Assembly (NCBI RefSeq): GCF_013166575.1
Contig: NZ_JABKKE010000011.1
Location: 45,962-109,961, forward strand
Origin: Xylanibacter rodentium
GTDB lineage: Bacteria > Bacteroidota > Bacteroidia > Bacteroidales > Bacteroidaceae
Length of the DNA stretch: 64,000 nt
Direction of reading: 5' to 3'
This document shows, in pieces, positions 53,141 to 62,414 of this stretch (positions within the stretch are counted from its first letter, which is position 1; the number at the start of each line of letters is the position of its first letter). The position numbers were made by a program, and so were the translations under genes. The notes below the pieces were generated by a model that saw only the letters and a list, made by a program, of their open reading frames with translations, ran no database searches and had not been told where the DNA came from.

Positions 53141-54208
53141 TTAAAACGCGCTTGCTTTTAAGTTCAAACCTGTCTTTTCGTCAATGCCGGACATGATGTT
53201 CATGTTCTGTACGGCCTGGCCCACGGCGCCTTTCAGCAGATTGTCGATGCATGATGTGACGAGCAGTTTGTTGCCGTATTTCTCGCAGTGCACCAGTGCC
53301 TTGTTCGTGTTTACCACCTGTTTCATGTCTATCTGCCTGTCGCTGTAGTGTGTGAATGCGGCATCGCGGTAGAACTCTTTGTATGCTGCCACGATATCTT
53401 CTGTCGGCGCTTCGGTCTTTACCACACAGGTGGCGAAGATGCCACGGGCGAAGTCGCCGCGATAAGGGATGAAGTCGATGGCGACGTCGAGAGTGCCCTG
53501 CACTTGTGTAAGGCTCTGGCGTATCTCAGGCACATGCTGGTGGGTAAATGCCTTGTATATGCTCATGTTGCCTGTGCGCCACGAGAAATGGGTGGTGGCC
53601 GAAGGTTTCTGTCCTGCACCGGTCGAACCCGTTATGGCGTTCACCGCCACATCTTCGGTCAGGATTCCCATCTTCGCTGCCGGCAGCAGGCCAAGTTGTA
53701 TGCATGTGGCGAAGCATCCGGGATTGGCCACGTGTTGTGCTGTGGCAATGTGGTTGCGGTTGATTTCCGGCAGACCGTATATGTAGTCGTTGCCCGGAGC
53801 TGACAGACGGAAGTCCTGGGCGAGGTCGATAATCTTTACACTTTCCGGTATGCTGTGCTCTTTCAGAAAAGCCGCGCTCTTGCCGTGGCCGAAGCAGAAG
53901 AAGACAATGTCGACCTTGTCGAAAGGCATATCGTCGGTGAATACGAGGTCGGTATCGCCTATGAGGCCTTCATGCACGTCGGCAACGGGGTTGCCTGCAT
54001 TACTCTCGCTGTTGGCAAAGACAATCTCAGCCTCGGGGTGGTTGACGAGCAACCGTATCAGTTCGCCGCCGGTGTATCCAGCGGCACCGAGTATTCCGAC
54101 GTGTAGGCCCCTCTTAGTCCCCCCGAGGGGGGAATTGGTGTCTCCTTTGATTATTCCAGAGGAAGGATTTAGACTTCCGTTATATGATGGATTAATGTTG
54201 TTACACAT
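53141..54208 (-). CDS. argC: N-acetyl-gamma-glutamyl-phosphate reductase with repeat-derived N-terminus
   Basis: A 355-residue enzyme with HVGILGAAGYTGGELIRLL, catalytic Cys in HVANPGCFATCIQLGLLPA, and HQHVPEIRQ. Other ArgC proteins begin just before the Gly-rich loop. Here about 35 extra residues precede it, and part of them (NSPLGGTKRG) is encoded by a family H repeat arm (54106-54138). No other start codon lies between the arm and the loop, so the extension is probably translated. A DUF559 gene separates it from argG. Confidence 0.93.
   Translation of the reverse strand: MCNNINPSYNGSLNPSSGIIKGDTNSPLGGTKRGLHVGILGAAGYTGGELIRLLVNHPEAEIVFANSESNAGNPVADVHEGLIGDTDLVFTDDMPFDKVDIVFFCFGHGKSAAFLKEHSIPESVKIIDLAQDFRLSAPGNDYIYGLPEINRNHIATAQHVANPGCFATCIQLGLLPAAKMGILTEDVAVNAITGSTGAGQKPSATTHFSWRTGNMSIYKAFTHQHVPEIRQSLTQVQGTLDVAIDFIPYRGDFARGIFATCVVKTEAPTEDIVAAYKEFYRDAAFTHYSDRQIDMKQVVNTNKALVHCEKYGNKLLVTSCIDNLLKGAVGQAVQNMNIMSGIDEKTGLNLKASAF
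54106..54138 (-). repeat. family H arm within the argC 5' codons
   Basis: GGCCCCTCTTAGTCCCCCCG followed by AGGGGGGAATTGG: the H motif with CCCCCC/GGGGGG core. The partner arm is at 54700-54733 beyond the DUF559 gene. Confidence 0.7.
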
Positions 54209-54226
54209 ATTCTTTTTTCTTTGATG

Positions 54227-54619
54227 CTATTGCTTCAAGTATTCTTTTATTTTGTTTATTACATATCCAGTGTTGCATATAGCTTCCTCATTGCTGAACC
54301 GTAACACTGTAAATCCTTGCTTGTTAAGCCATCGGGTTCTCTCTTCGTCACTTGTCTTCTGTTGAGGCAACTGATGATATCCGCCGTCAAGTTCTATTAT
54401 AAGCCTGGATTTCAGACATACAAAATCTGCAATAAATTCGCCAATGATGTGTTGGCGTCTGAAATTGGCTCCCAATTTTCCGCTACACAGATATTCCCAA
54501 AGGGTGGATTCCGCCACAGTAGGATATTTCCTGTTGTGTCTGGCATATTCTTTCAGTATCCCATATACAATGGGATTGGCCGTACAATAATGGAATGTTT
54601 TGGTTGGCTTGTTGTCCAT
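54227..54619 (-). CDS. DUF559 endonuclease-like protein
   Basis: A 130-residue protein with the DUF559 pattern: ESTLWEYLCSGKLGANFRRQ, GEFIADFVCLKSRLIIELDG (the D-x-n-E-x-D of the PD-(D/E)XK fold related to Vsr) and a final GFTVLRFSNEEAICN. Activity and role are unproven; such genes are scattered as small orphans in Bacteroidota. It interrupts the argC-argG order, with family H arms on both sides, which suggests insertion. Confidence 0.88.
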   Translation of the reverse strand: MDNKPTKTFHYCTANPIVYGILKEYARHNRKYPTVAESTLWEYLCSGKLGANFRRQHIIGEFIADFVCLKSRLIIELDGGYHQLPQQKTSDEERTRWLNKQGFTVLRFSNEEAICNTGYVINKIKEYLKQ

Positions 54620-54699
54620 ATACTGATAGAATATCCGGATTTCAATTTCTCTTTTCTTGATTTTTCCCGTTTTTGGGGTATCTCATGGTTTTCCCCATT

Positions 54700-54733
54700 A
54701 TCCCCCCCCCCCTTTGGGGGATTATAGGGGGCA
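54700..54733. repeat. family H arm with an 11-C run at the argG stop
   Basis: Eleven consecutive C (54702-54712), TTTGGGGGATTATAGGGGGC follows. On the minus strand the argG codons CPL and TAA come from this arm. The C run is a slippage-prone homopolymer but lies outside coding sequence. Confidence 0.8.
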
Positions 54734-55924
54734 CTTGTGGATTCCGTAATAAGCCCTCAGAGCTGTGCTTGACACCTTGATGAAGCCTTTTGCCTCGTCG
54801 GCGGTCCATCCTGTCTGTGTTTCGCCATACTCTCCGAGTTTCGATTTCGTCAGATCGTCGTCAGAGTCCACGCCTACCGTTTCGAAACCATACGGGCGGA
54901 GTTTCAATATTGCTGTGCCGTTCACGTTGCGTTGAGATGATGTAAGCATGGCCTCGATGTCCGGCATGACCGGTTCAAGATACTGGCTTTCGTGGAGGAA
55001 CATGCCGTACCAGTTGGCCACCTGGTCTTTCCAGTACTGCTGCCACTTGCTCAGTGTCGATTTCTCCAGAAGGCGGTGGGCCTCGATGATGAGTTTCGGA
55101 GCGGCTGCCTCAAATCCGACGCGGCCCTTGATGCCTATGATGGTGTCGCCAACGTTGCAGTCGCGGCCGATGGCATATGATGCACCTATCTCTTCTATCT
55201 TCTTTATGGCTTTCACTTTGTCGTCAAACTTCTCGCCGTTTACAGCTGCTATCTCTCCTTTTTCGAAAGTTATCTTCAGCTCCGTTTCCTGTTCTTTTGC
55301 CGTTACATGCTTCAGATAAGCCTCTTCTGGCAGTCCCTGGCGAGGGTCGAGCAGTTCGCCGCCGCAGATGCTCGTACCCCATATTCCCACATTGTATGAA
55401 TACTTCAGTCTGGTGAAGTCGGCCGAGAATCCGTTGGCGTTGAGATAGTCCACTTCTTCCTTGCGTGTAAGGTTGCGGTCGCGTGTCAGTGTGATAATCT
55501 CAACGCCCGGCGCCATCACGAGGAATGTCATGTCGAAGCGTATCTGGTCGTTGCCGGCACCGGTTGAGCCGTGGGCGATGGCGTCGGCGCCTATCTCGTT
55601 GGCATAGCGTGCGATGGCGATGGCCTGGAATATGCGCTCGGATGATACAGAGATGGGGTAGCAGTTGTTGCGCAGCACGTTGCCGTATATCATGTATTTC
55701 AGCGATTTTGCGTAGTACTCCTGTGTCACGTCGAGCGTGACATATTTCACTGCGCCCAGCTTGTAGGCGTTCTCCTCATTCTTTTTCAGCTGTTCGGCGC
55801 TGAATCCGCCGGTGTTTGCGCATGCCGCATAAACCTCATATCCCATCTCTTTGGTGAGATACATCACGTTGTAGCTCGTGTCGAGTCCGCCACTGAATGC
55901 TACCACTACTTTCTTTTTTGCCAT
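54722..55924 (-). CDS. argG: argininosuccinate synthase
   Basis: A 400-residue enzyme joining citrulline and aspartate with ATP. Motifs: KKKVVVAFSGGLDTSYNVMY (P-loop), AHGSTGAGNDQIRFD and GIKGRVGFEAAAPKLIIEAH. The start MAKKKVVVAFSGG at 55924 is the family start. The last residues (CPL and stop) lie in a family H repeat, but the enzyme core is complete. The GNAT gene ends 64 bases ahead of it. Confidence 0.96.
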   Translation of the reverse strand: MAKKKVVVAFSGGLDTSYNVMYLTKEMGYEVYAACANTGGFSAEQLKKNEENAYKLGAVKYVTLDVTQEYYAKSLKYMIYGNVLRNNCYPISVSSERIFQAIAIARYANEIGADAIAHGSTGAGNDQIRFDMTFLVMAPGVEIITLTRDRNLTRKEEVDYLNANGFSADFTRLKYSYNVGIWGTSICGGELLDPRQGLPEEAYLKHVTAKEQETELKITFEKGEIAAVNGEKFDDKVKAIKKIEEIGASYAIGRDCNVGDTIIGIKGRVGFEAAAPKLIIEAHRLLEKSTLSKWQQYWKDQVANWYGMFLHESQYLEPVMPDIEAMLTSSQRNVNGTAILKLRPYGFETVGVDSDDDLTKSKLGEYGETQTGWTADEAKGFIKVSSTALRAYYGIHKCPL

Positions 55925-55988
55925 ATACTTATTATGTTTTTTTGTTTTTGTCGTTGCTATGCCGGGACTGTTTCCGTTCTTTTGTTTT

Positions 55989-56612
55989 TCAATGATTGCC
56001 GGCTGCATCTTGTTGAATCGGGTTGTCTATTTTTCTTATCCTTTCCAGCACCTCTGCGGGTATCTTTGCCGGCAGATGCTCCTCCGGATCGAAAAGCATT
56101 CCCGTGCATATACAGTATTTGCGGCCGGTGCGTTTGAGTACGTCCACGTTGATGCAGCCTTCGCATCCGCGCCAGAAGGCCTCGTCGTCGGTGAGGTCGG
56201 CAAAGGTGACAGGCTTATATCCAAGTTGCGTGTTCATCTGCATCACGGCGGCTCCGCTCGTCAGCGAGAATATCTTTGCTTTGGGCCAGCGTATCCGGGC
56301 CAGTGTGAAAGTCATGTCCTTGATTCGTTTGGCCAGTCCTATGCCGCGGAAGTCGGGATGCACTATCAGCCCTGACGTGGTGACGTACTGTCTGTTGCCC
56401 CATGTCTCTATGTAGCTGAAGCCTGCAAACTTGTCTCCTTGCAGTGCTATCACGGCCTTGGCCTCTCTCATCTTTGTCGTTACATATTCGTGTGAGCGCT
56501 TTGCTATACCTGTTCCACGCACGGCCGCAGCTGCGGCTATCGTGTCCAGGATGGTGTCAACGTATTTCTCGTGCTCCACGTTGGCCACCATTACTTCAAC
56601 TTCTTTTTCCAC
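55989..56612 (-). CDS. GNAT N-acyltransferase in the arginine operon
   Basis: A 207-residue GNAT protein with the acyl-CoA loop VHPDFRGIGLAKRIKDM and strand motif SGLIVHPD. A Cys-rich tail follows (RGCEGCINVDVLKRTGRKYC). The start is uncertain: GTG at 56612 keeps the first beta strand (VEVMVAN), while ATG at 56591 would cut it, and GTG at 56651 would include repeat sequence. This gene sits between argR and argG in many Bacteroidota. It is a candidate for the N-acylation of glutamate that starts the pathway; this is inference. Confidence 0.8.
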   Translation of the reverse strand: MEKEVEVMVANVEHEKYVDTILDTIAAAAAVRGTGIAKRSHEYVTTKMREAKAVIALQGDKFAGFSYIETWGNRQYVTTSGLIVHPDFRGIGLAKRIKDMTFTLARIRWPKAKIFSLTSGAAVMQMNTQLGYKPVTFADLTDDEAFWRGCEGCINVDVLKRTGRKYCICTGMLFDPEEHLPAKIPAEVLERIRKIDNPIQQDAAGNH

Positions 56613-56635
56613 CTTGTTTGTCGTATTTGAAAAAG

Positions 56636-56675
56636 CCACTCCCGACCTCACTCCCCTTAGGGGAGGAAAGATAGT
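56636..56675. repeat. family D repeat arm ahead of the GNAT gene
   Basis: CCACTCCCGACCTCACTCCC then CTTAGGGGAGGAAAG: a single diverged arm. The remaining 56676-56817 is AT-rich with no gene and includes a TTTAACTCTT word of family I. Confidence 0.55.
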
Positions 56676-56817
56676 GCGGCTGTTTTTATCGTTTATTCCT
56701 CAATAGGACTTTTAAAATAGGAACATATTTAAATTTAAATAGTAATTTCCTTGAAGAGGTACATTCCTGAAGAAGTAACGAAGCATTTGTCTTTAACTCT
56801 TCAAATCATTTACATCC

Positions 56818-57294
56818 TTATTTTATATTCGGCACAACATCGTTAAGTGCCTCTATCACTTCGTTGTCCGTTACGCCCTGGCGTATCACGATGAAGATGG
56901 TGTCGTCGCCGGCGATCGTGCCTATGATTTGCGGTATGTCGTTGTTGTCTATGTTATAGGCTATGCTGCTTGCGTAGCCGGGCCGCGTCTTTATCACTCC
57001 CATATTGCCTGAGAAATTTATCGACAGGAATCCCGGCACCTGCATCATTTCCCTTATCTGTTGGGGCGTGCTCACACGTTTATACATCGTGACATTGGGC
57101 AGCACATACACATAGTTGCCGTTCATCGTGGCGGCTTTGGCCACTTTCAGCTGTTTCAGGTCACGGCTAAGTGTGGCCTGTGTCAGTTTGAAACCTTCTT
57201 TCTGAAGTGCCTCAAGCAGTTCGTCCTGGCTGCCTAACTCCTGACTCGATATTATCATGCGGAGCGTCTCAAGTCTGTTCTTTTTTATTTTCAT
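56818..57294 (-). CDS. argR: arginine repressor
   Basis: A 158-residue ArgR: winged helix (NRLETLRMIISSQELGSQDE, GFKLTQATLSRDLKQLKVAK with the SR-D motif) and a C-terminal hexamerisation/arginine domain (VTMYKRVSTPQ, IAGDDTIFIVIRQG). It binds ARG boxes as a hexamer with arginine and heads the arginine gene block. Palindromes overlap its own promoter. Confidence 0.95.
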   Translation of the reverse strand: MKIKKNRLETLRMIISSQELGSQDELLEALQKEGFKLTQATLSRDLKQLKVAKAATMNGNYVYVLPNVTMYKRVSTPQQIREMMQVPGFLSINFSGNMGVIKTRPGYASSIAYNIDNNDIPQIIGTIAGDDTIFIVIRQGVTDNEVIEALNDVVPNIK

Positions 57295-57297
57295 GAC

Positions 57298-57358
57298 GTA
57301 TAATTATACAAATAACGCTGCAAAGTTATACATATTTATACGAATATACAAATAAAAA
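57298..57358 (-). promoter_or_regulatory. argR promoter with putative ARG boxes
   Basis: On the minus strand TTTG, 20 bases, TAACTTTG forms a strong promoter (about 57321-57352). GTATAATTATAC (57298-57309) is a perfect 12-base palindrome just ahead of the start codon, and TTATACATATTTATAC (57326-57341) lies over the promoter spacer. AT-rich palindromes of this kind fit ArgR sites; autoregulation is inferred. Confidence 0.55.
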
Positions 57359-57378
57359 CGAATATTTTTGCAAAATAA

Positions 57379-57411
57379 GAGCGGCACCCCGCATAGTGTG
57401 GGATGCCGCTC
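57379..57411. terminator. terminator of the large surface-protein gene
   Basis: GAGCGGCACCCC (57379-57390) pairs with GGGATGCCGCTC (57400-57411), one mismatch, and is followed on the minus strand by a T-rich run, 42 bases after the gene's stop. Confidence 0.75.
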
Positions 57412-57452
57412 CATATAAAAAGGATTGTCTTTATCTCAATGAGCTGACATGG

Positions 57453-60400
57453 TTATTTGATAACAACCTTCTTGCCACCGATGATGTACATGCCCTTGGC
57501 CAGACCCTCGAGAGATTCGCCGGCATTGCGCACCTTGACACCATTGATTGTGTAAACATTGTTGTTGATCACCTTGACCTCTGCCTTGACATCGCTGATG
57601 CCGTCCACAACGCCTGTTGCATCTACGTTGATGTAGTAGATGTGGCAACCGTTGGTGTTGGTGATAACAACATCAGACAATACATTGTCTGTCAGTTCAC
57701 CGGGAACGGTGATTTCGAATACATCATAAGTTGTGGGAACAGCACGTCCTATTTCCGTTCCGTCGATGGTCAGTGTCACGCCGCGTGCGTCGGTTGTCTT
57801 GTGAGACTCTACACCCATTGTGATCTTAGAACCGGACTTGACGTTAGGTATGGTGAACGAATTGTTCTTGCCGCCAATCCAGAGGTAGGCAGGACCTTCG
57901 TATGTGCCGAGAGTTGTCTCCGGGTAGTTTATAGCTGCGGCCAGTGCGCCTGCGGCCATTGTGTTGAACAACAGACCCTTGGTCTCTGCTATAACAGTGC
58001 CGTTGGCAGTGAGTTCCTCAGCGCCTGAGATGGCTGTACCATACCAGTAGGCATTGCCCTCACGGTCGGGATCAGCTTCTGTAGGACCATTGACCTTCTC
58101 GTAGCTGCGCCACGGAGTCACTGTCGGGTATGTTAATGTACCGTCGCCATTGTCTGTCGGAACAACGGTAGCAGCGTCGGCAGCCATGTTGGCCTTTGTC
58201 TCTTCGCTCCATGCCGTGAAGTCCCACTTGCGGAGGTTGGCCACCTCGTTGGGGTTACCGGCCTTGACCTCGAGGCTGTAGAAGCGGAGGTCTGCGTTGT
58301 CACCCTTCAGTATGATAGAACCGGCCTCGCACATAACGAATGTACAGATGTGCTTGGATGTCACAGCCTCAAAGCCTTCGATGATGTTGGCTACAGAGGT
58401 GGCGGGAGCTTCCAGAGTGGCTGCGGTCTTGCTTGATGTGCAAACCTCAACACGTACAGTGTCACCTACTGCGAGGTCTGTCACTCTGAACGAAGAGCCC
58501 TTCTGAACCTGCATGAAGTGGTTGCTGCCGTTTATGCCCGAACCGAGCAACAGTTTGTTGGCCTCGGCTGTGAAGAGCAGACCCTTGGTCACTTCAAGCT
58601 CAACGTCGTTGACCTTGATAACCTCGTCGTTGAATGCAACGCCACTGTTCTGGAAGCGGTTCTTGCTTACTGACCAGTGCTCGGTGTCGGCAGCGAGCAG
58701 AGCCTCGTCGGCCTCGCCCATTGCGTCGAAGTGCCATTGGCGTCCGTCGGCAACGGCAGCCTCCTCGAATCCTTCGCCTGTCGGGATGAAGTAGTCCTCA
58801 GCGCCGATTACTTCTGTCCAGTTTGCGTCGTATACAGGCATGCTCATGATGATACCGCTGACGTTGTACTTGCCGGTTGCAATAGCGTCGCCGTTCTCGT
58901 CGTATGTCTTGCTGAACATATCTTGAAGTTTCATCTCCTTCTCGCCGTCTGTCAGCACGTAGATGTCGTAGCTGTAAGCGTCGTCGCCTTCACCTTCGGT
59001 GATTGTCTTGGTTGCCAGTTCAGTGTTCATCACCTTTATGAGCTTCTGGTTGTAGTTGGCGCTTGTAGCGTCTGCCAATGCTACTTCCTTGGCGACTACG
59101 TCCTTAACCTCGGCTGTGTACTCGGACTTGGCTGTATGGCTTGTTGTCTCGAGGTTCTGCACACCGTTCTCGTCCACATACTTCAGATAGATGTATCCGT
59201 TGAATGTCTTTCCGAATTCGTTGAAGATTGTGCCGTCGTTGTCATTTATCTGTATACCGGCAGTCTCGTCCTCGATGTATATCGATACGCCTCTGCGGGC
59301 CTGTTCGTATACTGTAACCTGGGTGTTGTTCAGGGCAAGTTTGATGTCGGTGCCGTTCTCAACGTTCTTCAGGTCAGCGATGTTTGCCACTTCCTTGAAC
59401 TCTATCTGCTTCTCTACAGCCTTGAACTCTCCGTAGGGAACAAACTCCAGTCCGTAGTATCCGTACATCACGGTACCGTTGATGCTTTCAAACTTCTCAA
59501 TGGTGGTCAGGTCGGGCAGTGTCCACATAACGTCGTTGATGGCAAGTTCCTTGTCACCGTCTACCAGGAAAGTACTCCAACCATCGGCGTCTGCCTTTAT
59601 GTTGACGTTCTCCAGGCGATAGTACTTCGATGTAACATCTGCCGGCATGCCGTCGACGATAGCGGCTATGGTCGTTGTGGTGGGCTCGATGGTGGTCTCT
59701 TCTGTTGTTATCTCGGAAGAAGCGGTATTCTCGGTGCTCTCGAACTTGAATACTCCGCCCATGCGCTGATCCTTTGTCACCTTACCGATGATGAATCCTT
59801 TCAGGGCTACGCCATCCTTGCCGAGCAGTTTGCCGATATTCATGTCAACCATGATGGCGCCGGTCTCGTCCTCGATGAACGATTCGGCCAAGTTGTTGCC
59901 ACCGAACAGTGTCACTTTCGCACCGTCGACGTTCAGCTTGATTTCCTTGTCTCTCAACTCGGCATCCTTGGCGGCTGCGATGTTGGCTGCCTCGGGAGTG
60001 CTCACCTCAGCGGCAACGATGCTGTCGGGGCTTACGGGATGGAATGTGTTGGTACCGTTTGCAGTGTTGATGATACCCACGATGCTCTTGGCAACGGCGG
60101 GATATACATAGTCGCCCATTACCTTGAACTTGTCGTAGAATGCAATCTCGTCCTCACCCTGAGTGATGGTCTGATAGTCGGCGTTGATGTTCACGTTCTC
60201 CAGCTTAACCAGCTTCGATACGTTCTCGACAGTATTTGCCTCGGCCACAGTCACTACTGTTGCGGTAATTTCTGTATCGGCCTCTGTAAATTCAGAAGCG
60301 GGAGTAACGTCGATGGCTGTCAGTTCGGCCAGACCGTTATAGTCTGTGTATGCACCGTTGATGAATCCGGTGATGGCCTTGCCGGCTGTCATTGTCAGTC

Positions 60401-62414
60401 CGGTCTTGTAGAGCAGCAGTGCACCTGTCTCGTCCTCGATGTAGATATTGTCGTCCTTGGCAAATGTAACCTTCGCACCGTTAACGGCTAATTTGGCGCG
60501 TGTACCGGCCTCAAGAGCCTTGAAAGCTGCGATGTTGGCAACATCGGTAACGGGCTCGGCGGGAGCGACATATTCACCTACGGTGATTGAGTTGATAAAC
60601 GATTTTGCCATAGTGAACACTACTTTTGTAGCTTCGCCAGTCCAAACATCTTTTTCCAGCATACCGCAATCAGCATTTGATATGCTGAATGTTTTTGAGT
60701 CATGATTGAATACAATCTTGTTGAGAGTCTTTCCAGCAACGGCTTCTACTGTTACAGTACCACCGTATATGCGGAGCTGTGAACCTTTCTTGCCGTCCAC
60801 TGTTGCACTCCAAAATCTGTTGGGTGTGTTTGTTGTAGACGGAGATATTATTACGGAGAAGTCATCAGCATTGAATGTCTTGTTTTCTGTGATGTCACCG
60901 TCTGTTACTGCTGTAGCGCCGCTACCGCTTGAAACAGGAAGATTCATTGCGATGAAATCCATCTTGCCTGCTGCTGCAACCGGGGCTGCCAGTTCGGCGT
61001 CACCGGTCTTGACAACATATATAAAGTCGAGACCTTTGTTGTCCGAACCACCTGCATTAAGTATGAGGTTGGTGGATGCATTGTTTAGTTCGAACTCTTC
61101 TATATCAATTTCCTGCCAGTTTACAGTGTTTGTGTGGAGATCGAATTTCTTGTCTCCTGCGCTGATATTAAGAGTCCAGTCTGGTTCTTTGCTTGCGTCA
61201 AAAAGTACTGCGTGTATCTTGTACTTGCCGTTAGGTAAGGTTGTCATTACCAAATCGGTATCAGCGGCATAACCTGAACCGGAGAAACTGCTACGGATTG
61301 TAGTGTTGTTGGCAGTACATTTTGTAGTGCCTTCAATCTGTTCGCCTTCAGCAAGGTAAACAACGTTTGTTATATCTGTGGCGGTATAATCCAAATTTAT
61401 CGTCTGCTCGTTTTCGGTGAGTGTGAACCTATGGTTGTATTCCTTGTTTGTCGGGTCTTTTTTGTAAAGAGTTCCATTCACGTTTACATACAATTTGTAT
61501 GGCGCTGTAACTTCGTCAGCCTCAAATGCATTGCCTTTGACGAGTGTTTCGATTATATCCCCATTTTCATTTACGGCGTTTACTGTATAAGCCATTGCGG
61601 TAGCCTCATGGAACTTAACTGTTACAACCGTAGAGCCATCTTCTGCAACGGTCAGATTCTCGCTGTCATCGCTGTCGTATACAAATTTCTTTGTTCCGTC
61701 TTCACTGATAATTGGAGCTTTGTCCGAGTCAATGAGTGTAGGTTTTGTGCCTACTGTTGCTTCTGATATGCGGTTTGCTTTGTTGAGAGCGTTTCCGTTC
61801 ATGTCTACATATTTCACCGTATAATTAGCAAACTTCATGTCTGCCGGCGGAGCATAGATGGTAAGCGTTGTGATGGCACTCTTGCCGTTATTACCCATGA
61901 AACCGATTTGTCCGTCTTCGGTCATGGTGCAGTAGAATTTCTTCCCGTCCTCGCTCTTGACGTATGTGAACGGACCGTCAGGCTCTCCGCTTCCATTGGT
62001 GAGCGACATGACGTTAGAAGCATCTTGGCTACATTCGAAAACCACTACCTGGTTTTTCTGAAGATTGATTATAGCGGCACATCTTCCTGCTTTATATGAA
62101 TATAAGCCGACACCGTCGCGCAGCCACCAGCCCTTGCCGGAACCGTTGCCGATAGCTTGTACAGCCAGAACTCCGGCCAATTCTTCAGGGGTTGTTACGT
62201 TGTAGAGGTCTTGATCTTTTTTATTACCGGTGTCATAGGATTTTGTTCCTGTGGCGTCACCCTGTGTCAGAGTTGTATTGTCCGTGAAGCCGTTCTTGAA
62301 ATCAAAAGTCTTGATTACCGTGTAATTACTCAAGTCCGGATCGGCAGCAAATATGTTCTGCGGAAGCAGAAAAGCAAAAGCCACCAATAACAATTGGGTA
62401 AGTAATCTTTTCAT
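57453..62414 (-). CDS. large secreted surface protein with repeated OB-like domains
   Basis: A 1653-residue protein with signal peptide MKRLLTQLLLVAFAFLLPQN and C-terminal tail VYTINGVKVRN...KGMYIIGGKKVVIK, a sorting-like end typical of Prevotella secreted proteins. Three units of about 130-180 residues carry the motif IYIEDETGALLLY / SFIEDETGAIMVD / IYIEDETAGIQIN, resembling OB-fold repeats (DUF5689-like). MucBP-like and beta-sandwich regions precede them (for example YTVKYVDMNGNALNK). No catalytic motif is seen. It may bind glycan or protein outside the cell. It stands alone with its own terminator. Confidence 0.8.
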   Translation of the reverse strand: MKRLLTQLLLVAFAFLLPQNIFAADPDLSNYTVIKTFDFKNGFTDNTTLTQGDATGTKSYDTGNKKDQDLYNVTTPEELAGVLAVQAIGNGSGKGWWLRDGVGLYSYKAGRCAAIINLQKNQVVVFECSQDASNVMSLTNGSGEPDGPFTYVKSEDGKKFYCTMTEDGQIGFMGNNGKSAITTLTIYAPPADMKFANYTVKYVDMNGNALNKANRISEATVGTKPTLIDSDKAPIISEDGTKKFVYDSDDSENLTVAEDGSTVVTVKFHEATAMAYTVNAVNENGDIIETLVKGNAFEADEVTAPYKLYVNVNGTLYKKDPTNKEYNHRFTLTENEQTINLDYTATDITNVVYLAEGEQIEGTTKCTANNTTIRSSFSGSGYAADTDLVMTTLPNGKYKIHAVLFDASKEPDWTLNISAGDKKFDLHTNTVNWQEIDIEEFELNNASTNLILNAGGSDNKGLDFIYVVKTGDAELAAPVAAAGKMDFIAMNLPVSSGSGATAVTDGDITENKTFNADDFSVIISPSTTNTPNRFWSATVDGKKGSQLRIYGGTVTVEAVAGKTLNKIVFNHDSKTFSISNADCGMLEKDVWTGEATKVVFTMAKSFINSITVGEYVAPAEPVTDVANIAAFKALEAGTRAKLAVNGAKVTFAKDDNIYIEDETGALLLYKTGLTMTAGKAITGFINGAYTDYNGLAELTAIDVTPASEFTEADTEITATVVTVAEANTVENVSKLVKLENVNINADYQTITQGEDEIAFYDKFKVMGDYVYPAVAKSIVGIINTANGTNTFHPVSPDSIVAAEVSTPEAANIAAAKDAELRDKEIKLNVDGAKVTLFGGNNLAESFIEDETGAIMVDMNIGKLLGKDGVALKGFIIGKVTKDQRMGGVFKFESTENTASSEITTEETTIEPTTTTIAAIVDGMPADVTSKYYRLENVNIKADADGWSTFLVDGDKELAINDVMWTLPDLTTIEKFESINGTVMYGYYGLEFVPYGEFKAVEKQIEFKEVANIADLKNVENGTDIKLALNNTQVTVYEQARRGVSIYIEDETAGIQINDNDGTIFNEFGKTFNGYIYLKYVDENGVQNLETTSHTAKSEYTAEVKDVVAKEVALADATSANYNQKLIKVMNTELATKTITEGEGDDAYSYDIYVLTDGEKEMKLQDMFSKTYDENGDAIATGKYNVSGIIMSMPVYDANWTEVIGAEDYFIPTGEGFEEAAVADGRQWHFDAMGEADEALLAADTEHWSVSKNRFQNSGVAFNDEVIKVNDVELEVTKGLLFTAEANKLLLGSGINGSNHFMQVQKGSSFRVTDLAVGDTVRVEVCTSSKTAATLEAPATSVANIIEGFEAVTSKHICTFVMCEAGSIILKGDNADLRFYSLEVKAGNPNEVANLRKWDFTAWSEETKANMAADAATVVPTDNGDGTLTYPTVTPWRSYEKVNGPTEADPDREGNAYWYGTAISGAEELTANGTVIAETKGLLFNTMAAGALAAAINYPETTLGTYEGPAYLWIGGKNNSFTIPNVKSGSKITMGVESHKTTDARGVTLTIDGTEIGRAVPTTYDVFEITVPGELTDNVLSDVVITNTNGCHIYYINVDATGVVDGISDVKAEVKVINNNVYTINGVKVRNAGESLEGLAKGMYIIGGKKVVIK

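Noticed and set aside
58677..60491. 604-codon antisense frame over the large surface protein
   Set aside because: Val/Leu/Cys-rich low-information sequence opposite a repeat-rich secreted protein; no family.
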